A stretch of DNA of 64,000 nucleotides, taken from contig OZ014411.1 in assembly GCA_963965975.1 (NCBI GenBank), forward strand, positions 11,291,501-11,355,500, given 5' to 3'. The notes below the pieces were generated by a model. It saw nothing but the letters and a program-made list of their open reading frames with translations. It was not told where the DNA came from and ran no database searches. This DNA comes from Xestospongia bergquistia (taxonomy: Eukaryota > Porifera > Demospongiae > Haplosclerida > Petrosiidae). Positions 13,966 through 26,500 of this stretch are shown one piece after another (positions within the stretch are counted from its first letter, which is position 1; each line of letters starts with the position of its first letter). The translations under genes were made by a program, and so were the position numbers.

Positions 13966-14593
13966 AATGACAGTCTAATTGAATCTGCTAGAAAAAGAGA
14001 TTTGTCTGGAGTAGAAGATGCTCTCTTAACAGGAGCCAATGTAAATGCTATGTCTTTGGTAAGTCTATTTGATTTATTGTACAAAAGAATACGAATGAAG
14101 CAGCTAGTCTGAAATATCTTTGAATATGAAGAATGTTAAAATTGTGAGCCCGCCTTGGTTACTATAAAAATCTTTGTACTCTAAACTGCTAAGAATTTGT
14201 GATACGTATCCAAATTATTGTTAAGGTAATAATAATTATTAAGAATTGCCTAAGCAATGGATTCTTGCAGGCTTTATATATTTAGTGAGTTCATTTATGT
14301 TTCTATTATTGGTTTGCTGCGTTAGTGGTAAAATTAGACAGTTGATGATAGAATAGATGATTACATAGGATAGATAGGTGGCTCTTCATTATGCAACTAA
14401 AAAAGGTCATATTGATATTGTTGAAACATTACTAAAACATATTGATGTTGTTAATATGGTAATTCAGATCATGATTTGCCTTTTATTACAATAGGATGGA
14501 TGGATAGCTCTTCATTATGCAAGTAATGATGGACATATTGATGTTGTTGAGATATTACTTAACCATACTACTAATATTGACATTGTTACTAAG
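13966..14593 (+). other. first three ankyrin exons
   Basis: 13966-14058 encodes 31 residues (ESARKRDLSGVEDALLTGA), typical of an N-terminal capping ankyrin. The second exon would by analogy begin at 14369, but then the third codon is TAG (14375-14377). An AG at 14376-14377 allows an in-frame start at 14378 with GTGGCTCTTCAT, giving a 27-residue repeat without the stop. The third, 14495-14593, is a complete 33-codon type-B repeat. The intron 14459-14494 is only 36 nt. Confidence 0.8.
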
Positions 14594-17500
14594 GTAATTC
14601 AGATGATAAGAATGAGTGTGCAATCTAACTAAAATTAGTTTGTTATATTTGAATTATTTAAGCCAAAATATTTATTATCAGACGGAGTTAAAAATAGATT
14701 TGTAACAACTAATTCAGCAGCTAAAAAATACCTAATTCAGCAGTTATTGCAAGTAAAGACTGTTGTATATAAAAAATAATGCTTCTGAAAGTTTTAAGTA
14801 ACAATGACTGAGATTTAGGTATGAAATTGATGAATGGTGATGGTGAATTACAATGTTAGTCTAATATTTGTATTATTATTGATTATATTTGTTATATTCT
14901 AATAAATGGTAAAATAATATAATTATTATACTATGTTGCGGTATAACTGTAGTGGAATTGTCTAATAGAACAATGTACATTGTTTTAGAATGCTTGTCTA
15001 GATAATGTGTTATCAGTTTTAGTATATTCTCTGTTCTTGATATACATATGTGTGTGGTGCTTGTTGTTATCCTTGATTAATAAATGTTACTTAGTGTCAA
15101 AGGTGGGATCTGAGAGAAAATGGATTCATTGAGACTCCAAACACCAGGTCCTTTTAACTTCAATAACTCAGATGAACGGCCTCGTTGAAAACGCCAGTTT
15201 GAACAGTTTTGACAAGCAACCGGTCTCTCAGATCAGGCTGGAGAAAGAAAAGTCAGTACCCTCCTTTATTAGCTAAGCAGAGGACATTTTGCTTTCTATG
15301 AATATCACTGCCAACGCTCAAAGGGATTACAGCGAAGTACTTGCCAAATTCAATGAGTTCATCGAAGTTAGAAGAAACGTCATATTTGAAAGAGCTGTGT
15401 TTAACCAAAGATATCAACAACAGTATAAAAGTGCCAAGGAATACATCGCAGTTCTCTACAATCTAACAGGAAATTCTAAATACAGAGATCTAAAAGACGA
15501 TATGATTTGCGATCGTCTAGTTGTGGGGATTTGAGACAGTAGATTCTCAGAACGACTCCAAACTGAGTAAAGTGAAAGAGATAGTGAGACAGAAGGAAGC
15601 TGTTCATGGACAGCAGGTACTCCTCAAAACCAAATCAATAAAGACAGAGTCTGATATTGAATCTGTTCAGAAAATGTGGTGAAAGGAAAACCAATCACTA
15701 TGCACGCTAGGAATGACACTTCAAGAAAACAGTGTGGACATTGTGGAAGAGACCTACACAGCAGAGATAAATGTCCTGCCAAAGATCCCACATGCTAAAA
15801 ATATCACAAATAGGTACACTATAGCGGTCAATGTCATCTATATCTGAAGTCAGCAGTGAAGAGATCTTAGAGGAAGCATTCCTAGACATTATTGGTAATA
15901 GTCAGGAGTCTTCGTGGTTTGTTAACATTTCCATTCTAAATAAGATGATACGATTCAAGTTAGATACAGGGGGCGTGGTCACAGCTATCTCTGAAAAGAC
16001 TTACAGATGTCTACCACGAGTTCCTTTAAAGAAACCCTGTTAGGTCTTAATTAGAAACCACTATAAGTTTTAGGTCAATTTAAGATGACACAAGGAGAAG
16101 TTCTCAATACAACTTATTTTTGTAATAAAAGATCTCAAAAATGAGTTGTTGGGCTTACCAGCTATTATTTCTTTTTAAAGTAGATTTAATGTTTTCTAAG
16201 TTTGTAATGTCCTAGTGTAGTCATGTAATACATTTACAATAGCGTTAGTAGAGATAATTTACAATCATCATAATATATTACATTAATTGATGTTAATGGT
16301 GTTACTGTAATATATTTAGGAGGGATTGACTCCAGTTATGTTAGCTGCAAGAAATGGCCACAAAGATGTGATTTCAATTTTAATAGAGAGAGGAGCTAAT
16401 CTAAACGTTGTTAATTCAGTAAGTGTTTATGTGCATATGTTATATTATAAATCCAGAGCTTCATCATTATCAGCCTAATCTGGTTATTTAAAAAAACCTT
16501 CTATTTACTCCATTAAAACTTATGTTATGTATCCATTTTATTGCTAAGGTAATAATAGTTATCAAGTATTGACTAATCAATGTTTATTTTATATTGGGTT
16601 TGTGGATGTTTTTACTATTTATTTAGTGTATTAGTTGTATAATTTGACAGTTGAATATTTGTCTTTTATTGTAATAGGATGGCTGGCTGGCTCTTCATTA
16701 TGCAAGTGATAACGGACATACTGACGTTGTTGAAATATTACTTAACCATACTACTAATATTGACATTGTTACTAAGGTAATTCAGATGATAAGAATGAGT
16801 GTGTGATCTAAGTAAAATTATTTGTTATATTTGAATTTTTTAAGTCAAAATAGTTACTATTAGAAGGAGTTAAAAAATAACAACTAATTTAGCTGTTATT
16901 GCAAGTAAAGACTGTTGTATATAAAAAATAATGCTTCTAAAAGTTTTAAATAACAATGACTGAGATTTAGGTATGAAATTGATGAATGGTGATTGTGAAT
17001 GACATTGTTAGTCTAATATTTGTATTATTAAGATTATAATAAGGGTTGTTGAGAATAGTTTGTTAATGTAAGAGTAGTTGATATCACTGATACTTTTTAA
17101 ATTAGATTTAATGTTATCTATGTTTGTAATGTCCTAGTGTAGTCATGTAATACATTTACAATAGCGTTAGTAGAGATAATTTACAATCATCATAATATAT
17201 TACATTAATTGATGTTAATGGTGTTACTGTAATATATTTAGGAGGGATTGACTCCAGTTATGTTAGCTGCAAGAAATGGCCACAAAGATGTGATTTCAAT
17301 TTTAATACAGAGAGGAGCTAATCTAAACGTTGTTAATTCAGTAAGTGTTTATGTGCATATGTTATATTATAAATCCAGAGCTTCATCATTATAAGCCTAA
17401 TCTGGTTATTTAAAAAAACCTTCTATTTACTCCATTAAAACTTATTTTATGTATCCATTTTATTGCTAAGATAATAATAGTTATCAAGTATTGACTAATC

Positions 17501-20500
17501 AATGTTTATTTTATATTGGGTCTGTGGATGTTTTTACTATTTATTTAGAGTATTAGTGGTCTAATTTGACAGTTGAATATTTGTCTTTTATTGTAATAGG
17601 ATGGCTGGCTGGCTCTTCATTATGCAAGTGATAACGGACATACTGACGTTGTTGAAATATTGCTTAACCATACTACTAATATTGACATTGTTACTGAGGT
17701 AATTCAGATGATAAGAATGAGTGTGGGATCTAACTAAAATTATTTGTTATATTTGAATTTTTTAAGTCGAAATAGTTACTATTAGAAGGAGTTAAAAATA
17801 ACAACTAATTTAGCTGTTATTGCAAGTAAAGACTGTTGTATATTAAAAATAATGCTTCTAAAAGTTTTAAATAACAATGACTGAGATTTAGGTATGAAAT
17901 TGATGAATGGTGATTGTGAATGACATTGTTAGTCTAATATTTGTATTATTAAGATTATAATAAGGGTTGTTGAGAATAGTTTGTTAATGTAAGAGTAGTT
18001 GATATCACTGATACTTTTTAAATTAGATTTAATGTTATCTATGTTTGTAATGTCCTAGTGTAGTCATGTAATACATTTACAATAGTGTTAGTAGGGATAA
18101 TTTACAATCATCATAATATATTACACTAATTGATGTTAATGATGTTACTGTAATATATTTAGGGTGGATTGACTCCAGTTATGTTAGCTGCAAGTATGGG
18201 CCACAAAGATGTGATTTCAATTTTAATACAGAGAGGAGCTAATCTAAACGTTGTTAATCCAGTAAGTGTTTATGTGCACATGTTATATTATAAATACAGA
18301 GCTTCATCATTATCAGCCTAATCTGGTTATTTAAAAAAAATCTTCTTTTTACTCCATTAAAACTTACGTTATGTATCCATTTTATTGCTAAGGTAATAAT
18401 AGTTATCAAGCATTGACTAATCAATGTTTATTTTATATCGGGTCTGTGGATGTTTTTACTATTTATTTAGTGTATTAGTTGTATAATTTGACAGTTGAAT
18501 ATTTGTCTTTTATTGTAATAGGATGGCTGGCTGGCTCTTCATTATGCAAGCGCTGGCAGACATACTAATGTTGTTGAAGTATTGCTTAACCATACTACTA
18601 ATATTGACATTGTTACTAAGGTAATTCAGATTATAAGAATGAGTGTGTGATCTAAGTAAAATTATTTGTTATATTTGAATTTTTTAAGTCAAAATATTTA
18701 CTATTAGAAGGAGTTAAAAAATAACAACTAATTTAGCTGTTATTGCAAGTAAAGACTGTTGTATATAAAAAATAATGCTTCTAGAAGTTTTAAATAACAA
18801 TGACTGAGATTTAGGTATGAAATTGATGAATGGTGATGGTGAATTACAGTGTTAGTCTAATATTTGTATTATTAAGATTATAATAAGGGTTGTTGAGAAT
18901 AGTTTGTTAATGTAAGAGTAGTTGATATCACTGATACTTTTTAAATTAGATTTAATGTTATCTATGTTTGTAATGTCCTAGTGTAGTCATGTAATACATT
19001 TACAATAGTGTTAGTAGAGATAACTTACAATCATCATAATATATTAAATTAATTGATGTTAATGGTGTTACTGTAATATATTTAGGATGGATTGACTCCA
19101 GTTATGATAGCTGCAAGTATGGGCCACAAAGATGTGATTTCAATTTTAATAGAGAGAGGAGCTAATCTAAACCTTGTTGATCCAGTAAGTGTTTATGTGC
19201 ATATGTTATATTATAAATCCAGAGCTTCATCATTATAAGCCTAATCTGGTTATTTAAAAAAAATCTTTTTACTCCATTAAAACTTATGTTATGTATCCAT
19301 TTTATTGCTAAGGTAATAATAGTTATCAAGTATTGACTAATCAATGTTTATTTTATATCAGTTCTGTGGATGTTTTTACTATTTATTTAGTGTATTAGTG
19401 GTCTAATTTGACAGTTGAATATTTGTCTTTTATTGTAATAGGATGGCTGGCTGGCTCTTCATTATGCAAGTGATAACGGACATACTGACGTTGTTGAAAT
19501 ATTACTTAACCATACTACTAATATTGACATTGTTACTAAGGTAATTCAGATGATAAGAATGAGTGTGTGATCTAAGTAAAATTATTTGTTATATTTGAAT
19601 TTTTTAAGTCAAAATAGTTACTATTAGAAGGAGTTAAAAAATAACAACTAATTTAGCTGTTATTGCAAGTAAAGACTGTTGTATATTAAAAATAATGCTT
19701 CTAAAAGTTTTAAATAACAATGACTGAGATTTAGGTATGAAATTGATGAATGGTGATTGTGAATGACATTGTTAGTCTAATATTTGTATTATTAAGATTA
19801 TAATAAGGGTTGTTGAGAATAGTTTGTTAATGTAAGAGTAGTTGATATCACTGATACTTTTTAAATTAGATTTAATGTTATCTATGTTTGTAATGTCCTA
19901 GTGTAGTCATGTAATACATTTACGATAGTGTTAGTAGAGATAACTTACAATCATCACAATATATTAAATTAATTGATGTTAATGGTGTTACTGTAATATA
20001 TTTAGGATGGATTGACTCCAGTTATGATAGCTGCAAGTATGGGCCACAAAGATGTGATTTCAATTTTAATACAGAGAGGAGCTAATCTAAACCTTGTTGA
20101 TCCAGTAAGTGTTTATGTGCATATGTTATATTATAAATCCAGAGCTTCATCATTATAAGCCTAATCTGGTTATTTAAAAAAACCTTCTATTTACTCCATT
20201 AAAACTTGTGTTATGTATCCATTTTATTGCTAAGGTAATAATAGTTATCAAGTATTGACTAATCAATGTTTATTTTATATCAGTTCTGTGGATGTTTTTA
20301 CTATTTATTTAGTGTATTAGTGGTCTAATTTGACAGTTGAATATTTGTCTTTTATTGTAATAGGGTGGCTGGCTGGCTCTTCATTATGCAAGTGATAACG
20401 GACATACTGACGTTGTTGAAATATTGCTTAACCATACTACTAATATTGACATTGTTACTAAGGTAATTCAGATGATAAGAATGAGTGTGTGATCTAAGTA

Positions 20501-23500
20501 AAATTATTTGTTATATTTGAATTTTTTAAGTCAAAATAGTTACTATTAGAAGGAGTTAAAAATAACAACTAATTTAGCTGTTATTGCAAGTAAAGACTGT
20601 TGTATATTAAAAATAATGCTTCTAAAAGTTTTAAATAACAATGACTGAGATTTAGGTATGAAATTAATGAATGGTGATTGTGAATGACATTGTTAGTCTA
20701 ATATTTGTATTATTAAGATTATAATAAGGGTTGTTGAGAATAGTTTGTTAATGTAAGAGTAGTTGATATCACTGATACTTTTTAAATTAGATTTAATGTT
20801 ATCTATGTTTGTAATGTCCTAGTGTAGTCATGTAATACATTTACAATAGTGTTAGTAGGGATAATTTACAATCATCATAATATATTACACTAATTGATGT
20901 TAATGATGTTACTGTAATATATTTAGGGTGGATTGACTCCAGTTATGTTAGCTGCAAGTATGGGCCACAAAGATGTGATTTCAATTTTAATACAGAGAGG
21001 AGCTAATCTAAACGTTGTTAATCCAGTAAGTGTTTATGTGCACATGTTATATTATAAATACAGAGCTTCATCATTATCAGCCTAATCTGGTTATTTAAAA
21101 AAAAAAAAACTTTTTACTCCATTAAAACTTATGTTATGTATCCATTTTATTGCTAAGGTAATAATAGTTATCAAGTATTTACTAATCAATGTTTATTTTA
21201 TATCGGGTCTGTGGATGTTTTTACTATTTATTTAGAGTATTAGTGGTCTAATTTGACAGTTGAATATTTGTCTTTTATTGTAATAGAATGGAGGGATGGC
21301 TCTTCATTATGCAAGTGATAACGGACATACTGACGTTGTTGAAATATTACTTAACCATACTACTAATATTGACATTGTTACTAAGGTAATTCAGATGATA
21401 AGAATGAGTGTGTGATCTAAGTAAAATTATTTGTTATATTTGAATTTTTTAAGTCAAAATAGTTACTATTAGAAGGAGTTAAAAAATAACAACTAATTTA
21501 GCTGTTATTGCAAGTAAAGACTGTTGTATATAAAAAATAATGCTTCTAAAAGTTTTAAATAACAATGACTGAGATTTAGGTATGAAATTGATGAATGGTG
21601 ATTGTGAATGACAATGTTAGTCTAATATTTGTATTATTAAGATTATAATAAGGGTTGTTGAGAATAGTTTGGTTAATGTAAGAGTAGTTGATATCACTGA
21701 TACTTTTTAAATTAGATTTAATGTTATCTATGTTTGTAATGTCCTAGTGTAGTCATGTAATACATTTACGATAGTGTTAGTAGAATCATCATAATATATT
21801 ACATTAATTGATGTTAATGATGTTACTGTAATGTATTTAGGGTGGATTGACTCCAGTTATGATAGCTGCAAGTATGGGCCACAAAGATGTGATTTCAATT
21901 TTAATACAGAGAGGAGCTAATCTAAACCTTGTTGATCCAGTAAGTGTTTATGTGCATATGTTATATTATAAATCCAGAGCTTCATCATTATCAGCCTAAT
22001 CTGGTTATTTAAAAAAAATCTTCTTTTTACTCCATTAAAACTTATGTTATGTATCCATTTTATTGCTAAGGTAATAATAGTTATCAAGTATTGACTAATC
22101 AATGTTTATTTTATATCGGGTCTGTGGATGTTTTTACTATTTATTTAGAGTATTAGTGGTCTAATTTGACAGTTGAATATTTGTCTTTTATTGTAATAGA
22201 ATGGAGGGATAGCTCTTCATTATGCAAGTGATAACGGACATACTGACGTTGTTGAAATATTGCTTAACCATACTACTAATATTGACATTGTTACTAAGGT
22301 AATTCAGATGATAAGAATGAGTGTGTGATCTAAGTAAAATTATTTGTTATATTTGAATTTTTTAAGTCAAAATAGTTACTATTAGAAGGAGTTAAAAATA
22401 ACAACTAATACAGCAGTTTTTGGAAGTAAAGACTGTTGTATATAAAAAATAATGCTTCTAAAAGTTTTAAATAACAATGACTGAGATTTAGGTATGAAAT
22501 TGATGAATGGTGATGGTGAATTACAGTGTTAGTCTAATATTTGTATTATTAAGATTATAATAAGGGTTGTTGAGAATAGTTTGTTAATGTAAGAGTAGTT
22601 GATATCACTGATACTTTTTAAATTAGATTTAATGTTGTCTATGTTTGTAATGTCCTAGTGTAGTCATGTAATACATTTACAATAGTGTTAGTAGAGATAA
22701 CTTACAGTCATCACAATATATTACATTAATTGATGTTAATGGTGTTACTGTAATATATTTAGAAGGGGTCAAGTCCACTTATGTTAGCTGCAAGAAATGG
22801 CCACAAAGATGTGATTTCAATTTTAATAGAGAGAGGAGCTAATCTAAACGTTGTTAATCCAGTAAGTGTTTATGTGCATATGTTATATTATAAATCCAGA
22901 GCTTCATCATTATAAGCCTAATCTGGTTATTTAAAAAACCCTTCTATTTACTCCATTAAAACTTATGTTATGTATCCATGTTATTACTAAGGTAATAATA
23001 TTTACCTGTGTATGTTGTGTTAGAATGCTTGTCTAGATAATGTGTTATCAGTTTTAGTATATTCTCTGTTCTTGATATACAAGTAACTTTGGCTATATGT
23101 GTGTGGTACTTGTTGTTATCCTTGATTAATAAATGTTACTTGGTGTCAGAGGTGGGATCTGAGAGAAAATGGATTCTTTGAGACTCCAAACACCAGGTCC
23201 TTTTAACTTCAAGAACCCAGATGAACGGCCTCGTTGGAAACGCTGATTTGAACAGTTTTGACAAGCAACTGTTCTCTCAAATCAGGCTGGAGAAAGACAA
23301 GTCAGTACCCTCCTTTATTAGCTAGGTGAAGAAGCAGAGGACATCTTGCTTTCTACGAATATCACTGCCAACGCTCAAAGGGATTACAGCGAAGTACTTG
23401 CCAAATTCAATGAGTTCTTCTAAATTAGAAGAAACGTCATATTTGAAAGAGCTAGGTTTAATCAATGGTATCAACAACAGTATGAAAGTGCCAAGGAATA

Positions 23501-26500
23501 CATCGCAGTTCTCTACAATCTAGCGGGAAATTGCAAATATGGAGATCTAAAAGATGAAATGATTCGCGATCATCTAGTTGTGGGGATTTGAGACAGTAGA
23601 CTCTCAGAACGACTCCAAACTGAGTAAAGTGAAAGAGATAGTGAGACAGAAGGAAGCTGTTCATGGACAGCAGGTACTCCTCAAAACCAAATCAATGAAG
23701 ACAGAGTCTGATATTGAATCTGTTCAGAAAATGTGGTGAAAGGAAGACCAATCAGTATGCACGCTACTTCAAGAAAACAATGTGGACATTGTGGAAGAGA
23801 CCTACACAGCAGAGATAAATGTCCTGCCAAAGAACCTACATGCTAAAAATATCACAAATAGGGACATTATAGTGGTCAATGTCATCTATATCTGAAGTCA
23901 GCAGTGAAGAGATCTTAGAGGAAGCATTCCTAGACATTATTGGTAATAGTCAGGAGTCTCCTTGGTTTGTTAACATTTCCATCCAAAACAAGATGATACG
24001 ATTCAAGTTAGATACAGGGGGCATGGTCACAGCTATCTCTGAAAAGACTTACAGATGTCTACCACGAGTTCCTTTAAAGAAACCCTGTTAGGTCTTAATT
24101 AGAAACCACTAAGAGTGCTAGGTCAATTTAAGATTACAATTGGGCACAAGGAGTTCTCACCACAAATTATTTTCGTGATAAAAGATCTCAAAAACAACTT
24201 GTTGGGCTTACCAGCCATTATTACTCTTTGTCTGGTGGCCAAGACTGACTCCATAACTCAGAATGAGTACACATCAAAAGTTCATACTACATTCCCTAAC
24301 TTGTTTAAAGGACTTGGCAATTTAGGAGAAGAATACGAAATTGAGTTAAAGGCAGATGCAGTTAATGACGTTTGACTACTCTATCAGCCATGTACCAGGG
24401 AAGTACATGAATTGTGATCTTACTATCATTACTACCTCTTTAGGAGATGATAACCTAAATGATATTGAACAGTTTGTTGAGGTCCAAGTGGAAAGTCTAC
24501 CAGCTAACATGGACAGACTGGACATTTATCGTCAAGCTCAATTGCACAACCCACTCTGCTCACAAGTTATCAAATATTGTCAATCCAGTTGGCTAGAGAA
24601 ACATATGATCCAATCCTCTCTATAAGCCATATTGGACTGTTAGAGGTGAGCTAACAGTATGCAATAATCTACATTTTAATAAACGCATTGAGTCTCTAAA
24701 GAAACACTTGACAAAATCCACGAGGGACATCAGGAAATTCAGAGAAGTCGCTTTAGAGCAATATCATCTGTCTGGTGGCCAGGTCTTTTAAAAGAGATGG
24801 TTCAAACAGTACAGAAGTGTGCAATTTGTGTCAGGAAGACCAGCTATCCAAGTAAGTCACTAATACCTTCAAAACTATGAGACTATCCTTGGCAAAAGAC
24901 TGGCTCAGATTTGTTTAAGTTGGAAGGAGTTACCAACCTGTTAGTAGTTTATTACTTTTCAAGATACCCTGAAGTTATAAGATTGAACACAACCAATTCT
25001 CAAGCCATCATCTCTCTCCTCAAGTCTACCTGTAGTTGTTATGGCATTCCTAAAGTACTTATTAGGGACAATGGTTCACAATATATATCACAGGAAATGA
25101 AAGGTTTTAAAACATCTTATGGATTTGAACATATCATTTCAAGTCCTTATTTTCCACCAAACAATGATCAAGCTGAACTCAGTCAAAATGGTGAAGACAC
25201 TCCTACTTAACAATAATGACCAATATATGGCTCTCCTAAACTACCTAAACGACTGACCTTCTGAGAGAGGGAGATGTAGTGGATTGTCCAATAGAACAAT
25301 GTACATTGTGTTAGAACAAATATATACTTGTCTAGATAATGAATTATTAGTTTATAGTATACTCTCTGTTATTGCTATATAAGTACCTTTGGCTGTATGT
25401 GTGTGATAATTGTTGTTATCCTTGATTAATAAATGTTACAATAACTAAATGAATTTGTAGCCATAACAGAAGAAATGTAGTCATCAAAATTTTAAGTTCA
25501 AAATTTGTATACTTTTCTAGGATGGCAATACTCCATTAATGTTAGCATGTCAGGAAGGACACCAGTCAGTAGCAATGATTCTATTAGAGAAAGGAGCTGA
25601 CAGGCAATTACTTAATAAAGTTAGTAAATATATATTACTGCTTTATTATGAAAAGAATCTATTAATCAATTTATAAATTTGGATCACAGTAATAGGAATA
25701 TTACAAGTCTGATTAAGATCAATGCAATTGTTATATTTGTAGAAGTGTTAATGGATCCATGAGATGTTATATATAAAATAAAAACACACTATTATCTATA
25801 AGCATTGATTTCCCATAAGTTGGAAGAGCTCAATTAAATTTACAAAACATTTACCATATATTCTATCTTTAATATAAAATAATAGTAAAAGACAATTGAA
25901 ATTTCACTAAATGTACCTTGCAAACATTGCTTTGATAATATGTTCTCTTGCACTGGACTGACATGATTTACTGATTTTCTTAACTTATTACTAGAATGGG
26001 GAAACAGCTTTGACACTGGCTAAAAAAAAGGCTGAAGATTTTCACCAAAAGCTTCTCCAGCAAATTGATCATATCAGTAAGCAGAAAGTATCTTTGATAA
26101 CAAAATGATTAGCATTATATTTTTGTTTTAGATGAGAGCATTTTATTGCAAGCACTAGAAGAGGGTTATGTCATACTTTCAATTATAAAATTACTATTGG
26201 CTGGTCCTCCAGCTGTTGGTAAGAGCTCCTTCAAACATCTTCTCTTTGACTGGGAACCACCACATCATCATCATAGTACACCTATTGCTGATCGGCCTAT
26301 TAGAGCTGTTGAAAGGATAGCTAAACTCGATGGTGCAAAAAGTTGGGAAATGGTTGATACAAAGGAGCTGATGCAAATGCTAGCTGAAGATATTTGTGTG
26401 CAAGCAAGTATAAATCCCATGGAAACCACTCAGCATTCTCAACCTTCTATCATAAAAAAGGAAGCACCTTCTTCAATCATTGAAAATGTCAATGGAAAAG

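Noticed and set aside
19162..22102. Two nearly identical minus-strand reading frames (19162-19344 and 21917-22102)
   Set aside because: They are antisense to ankyrin-array intron and exon ends, and their similarity only reflects the tandem repeat.
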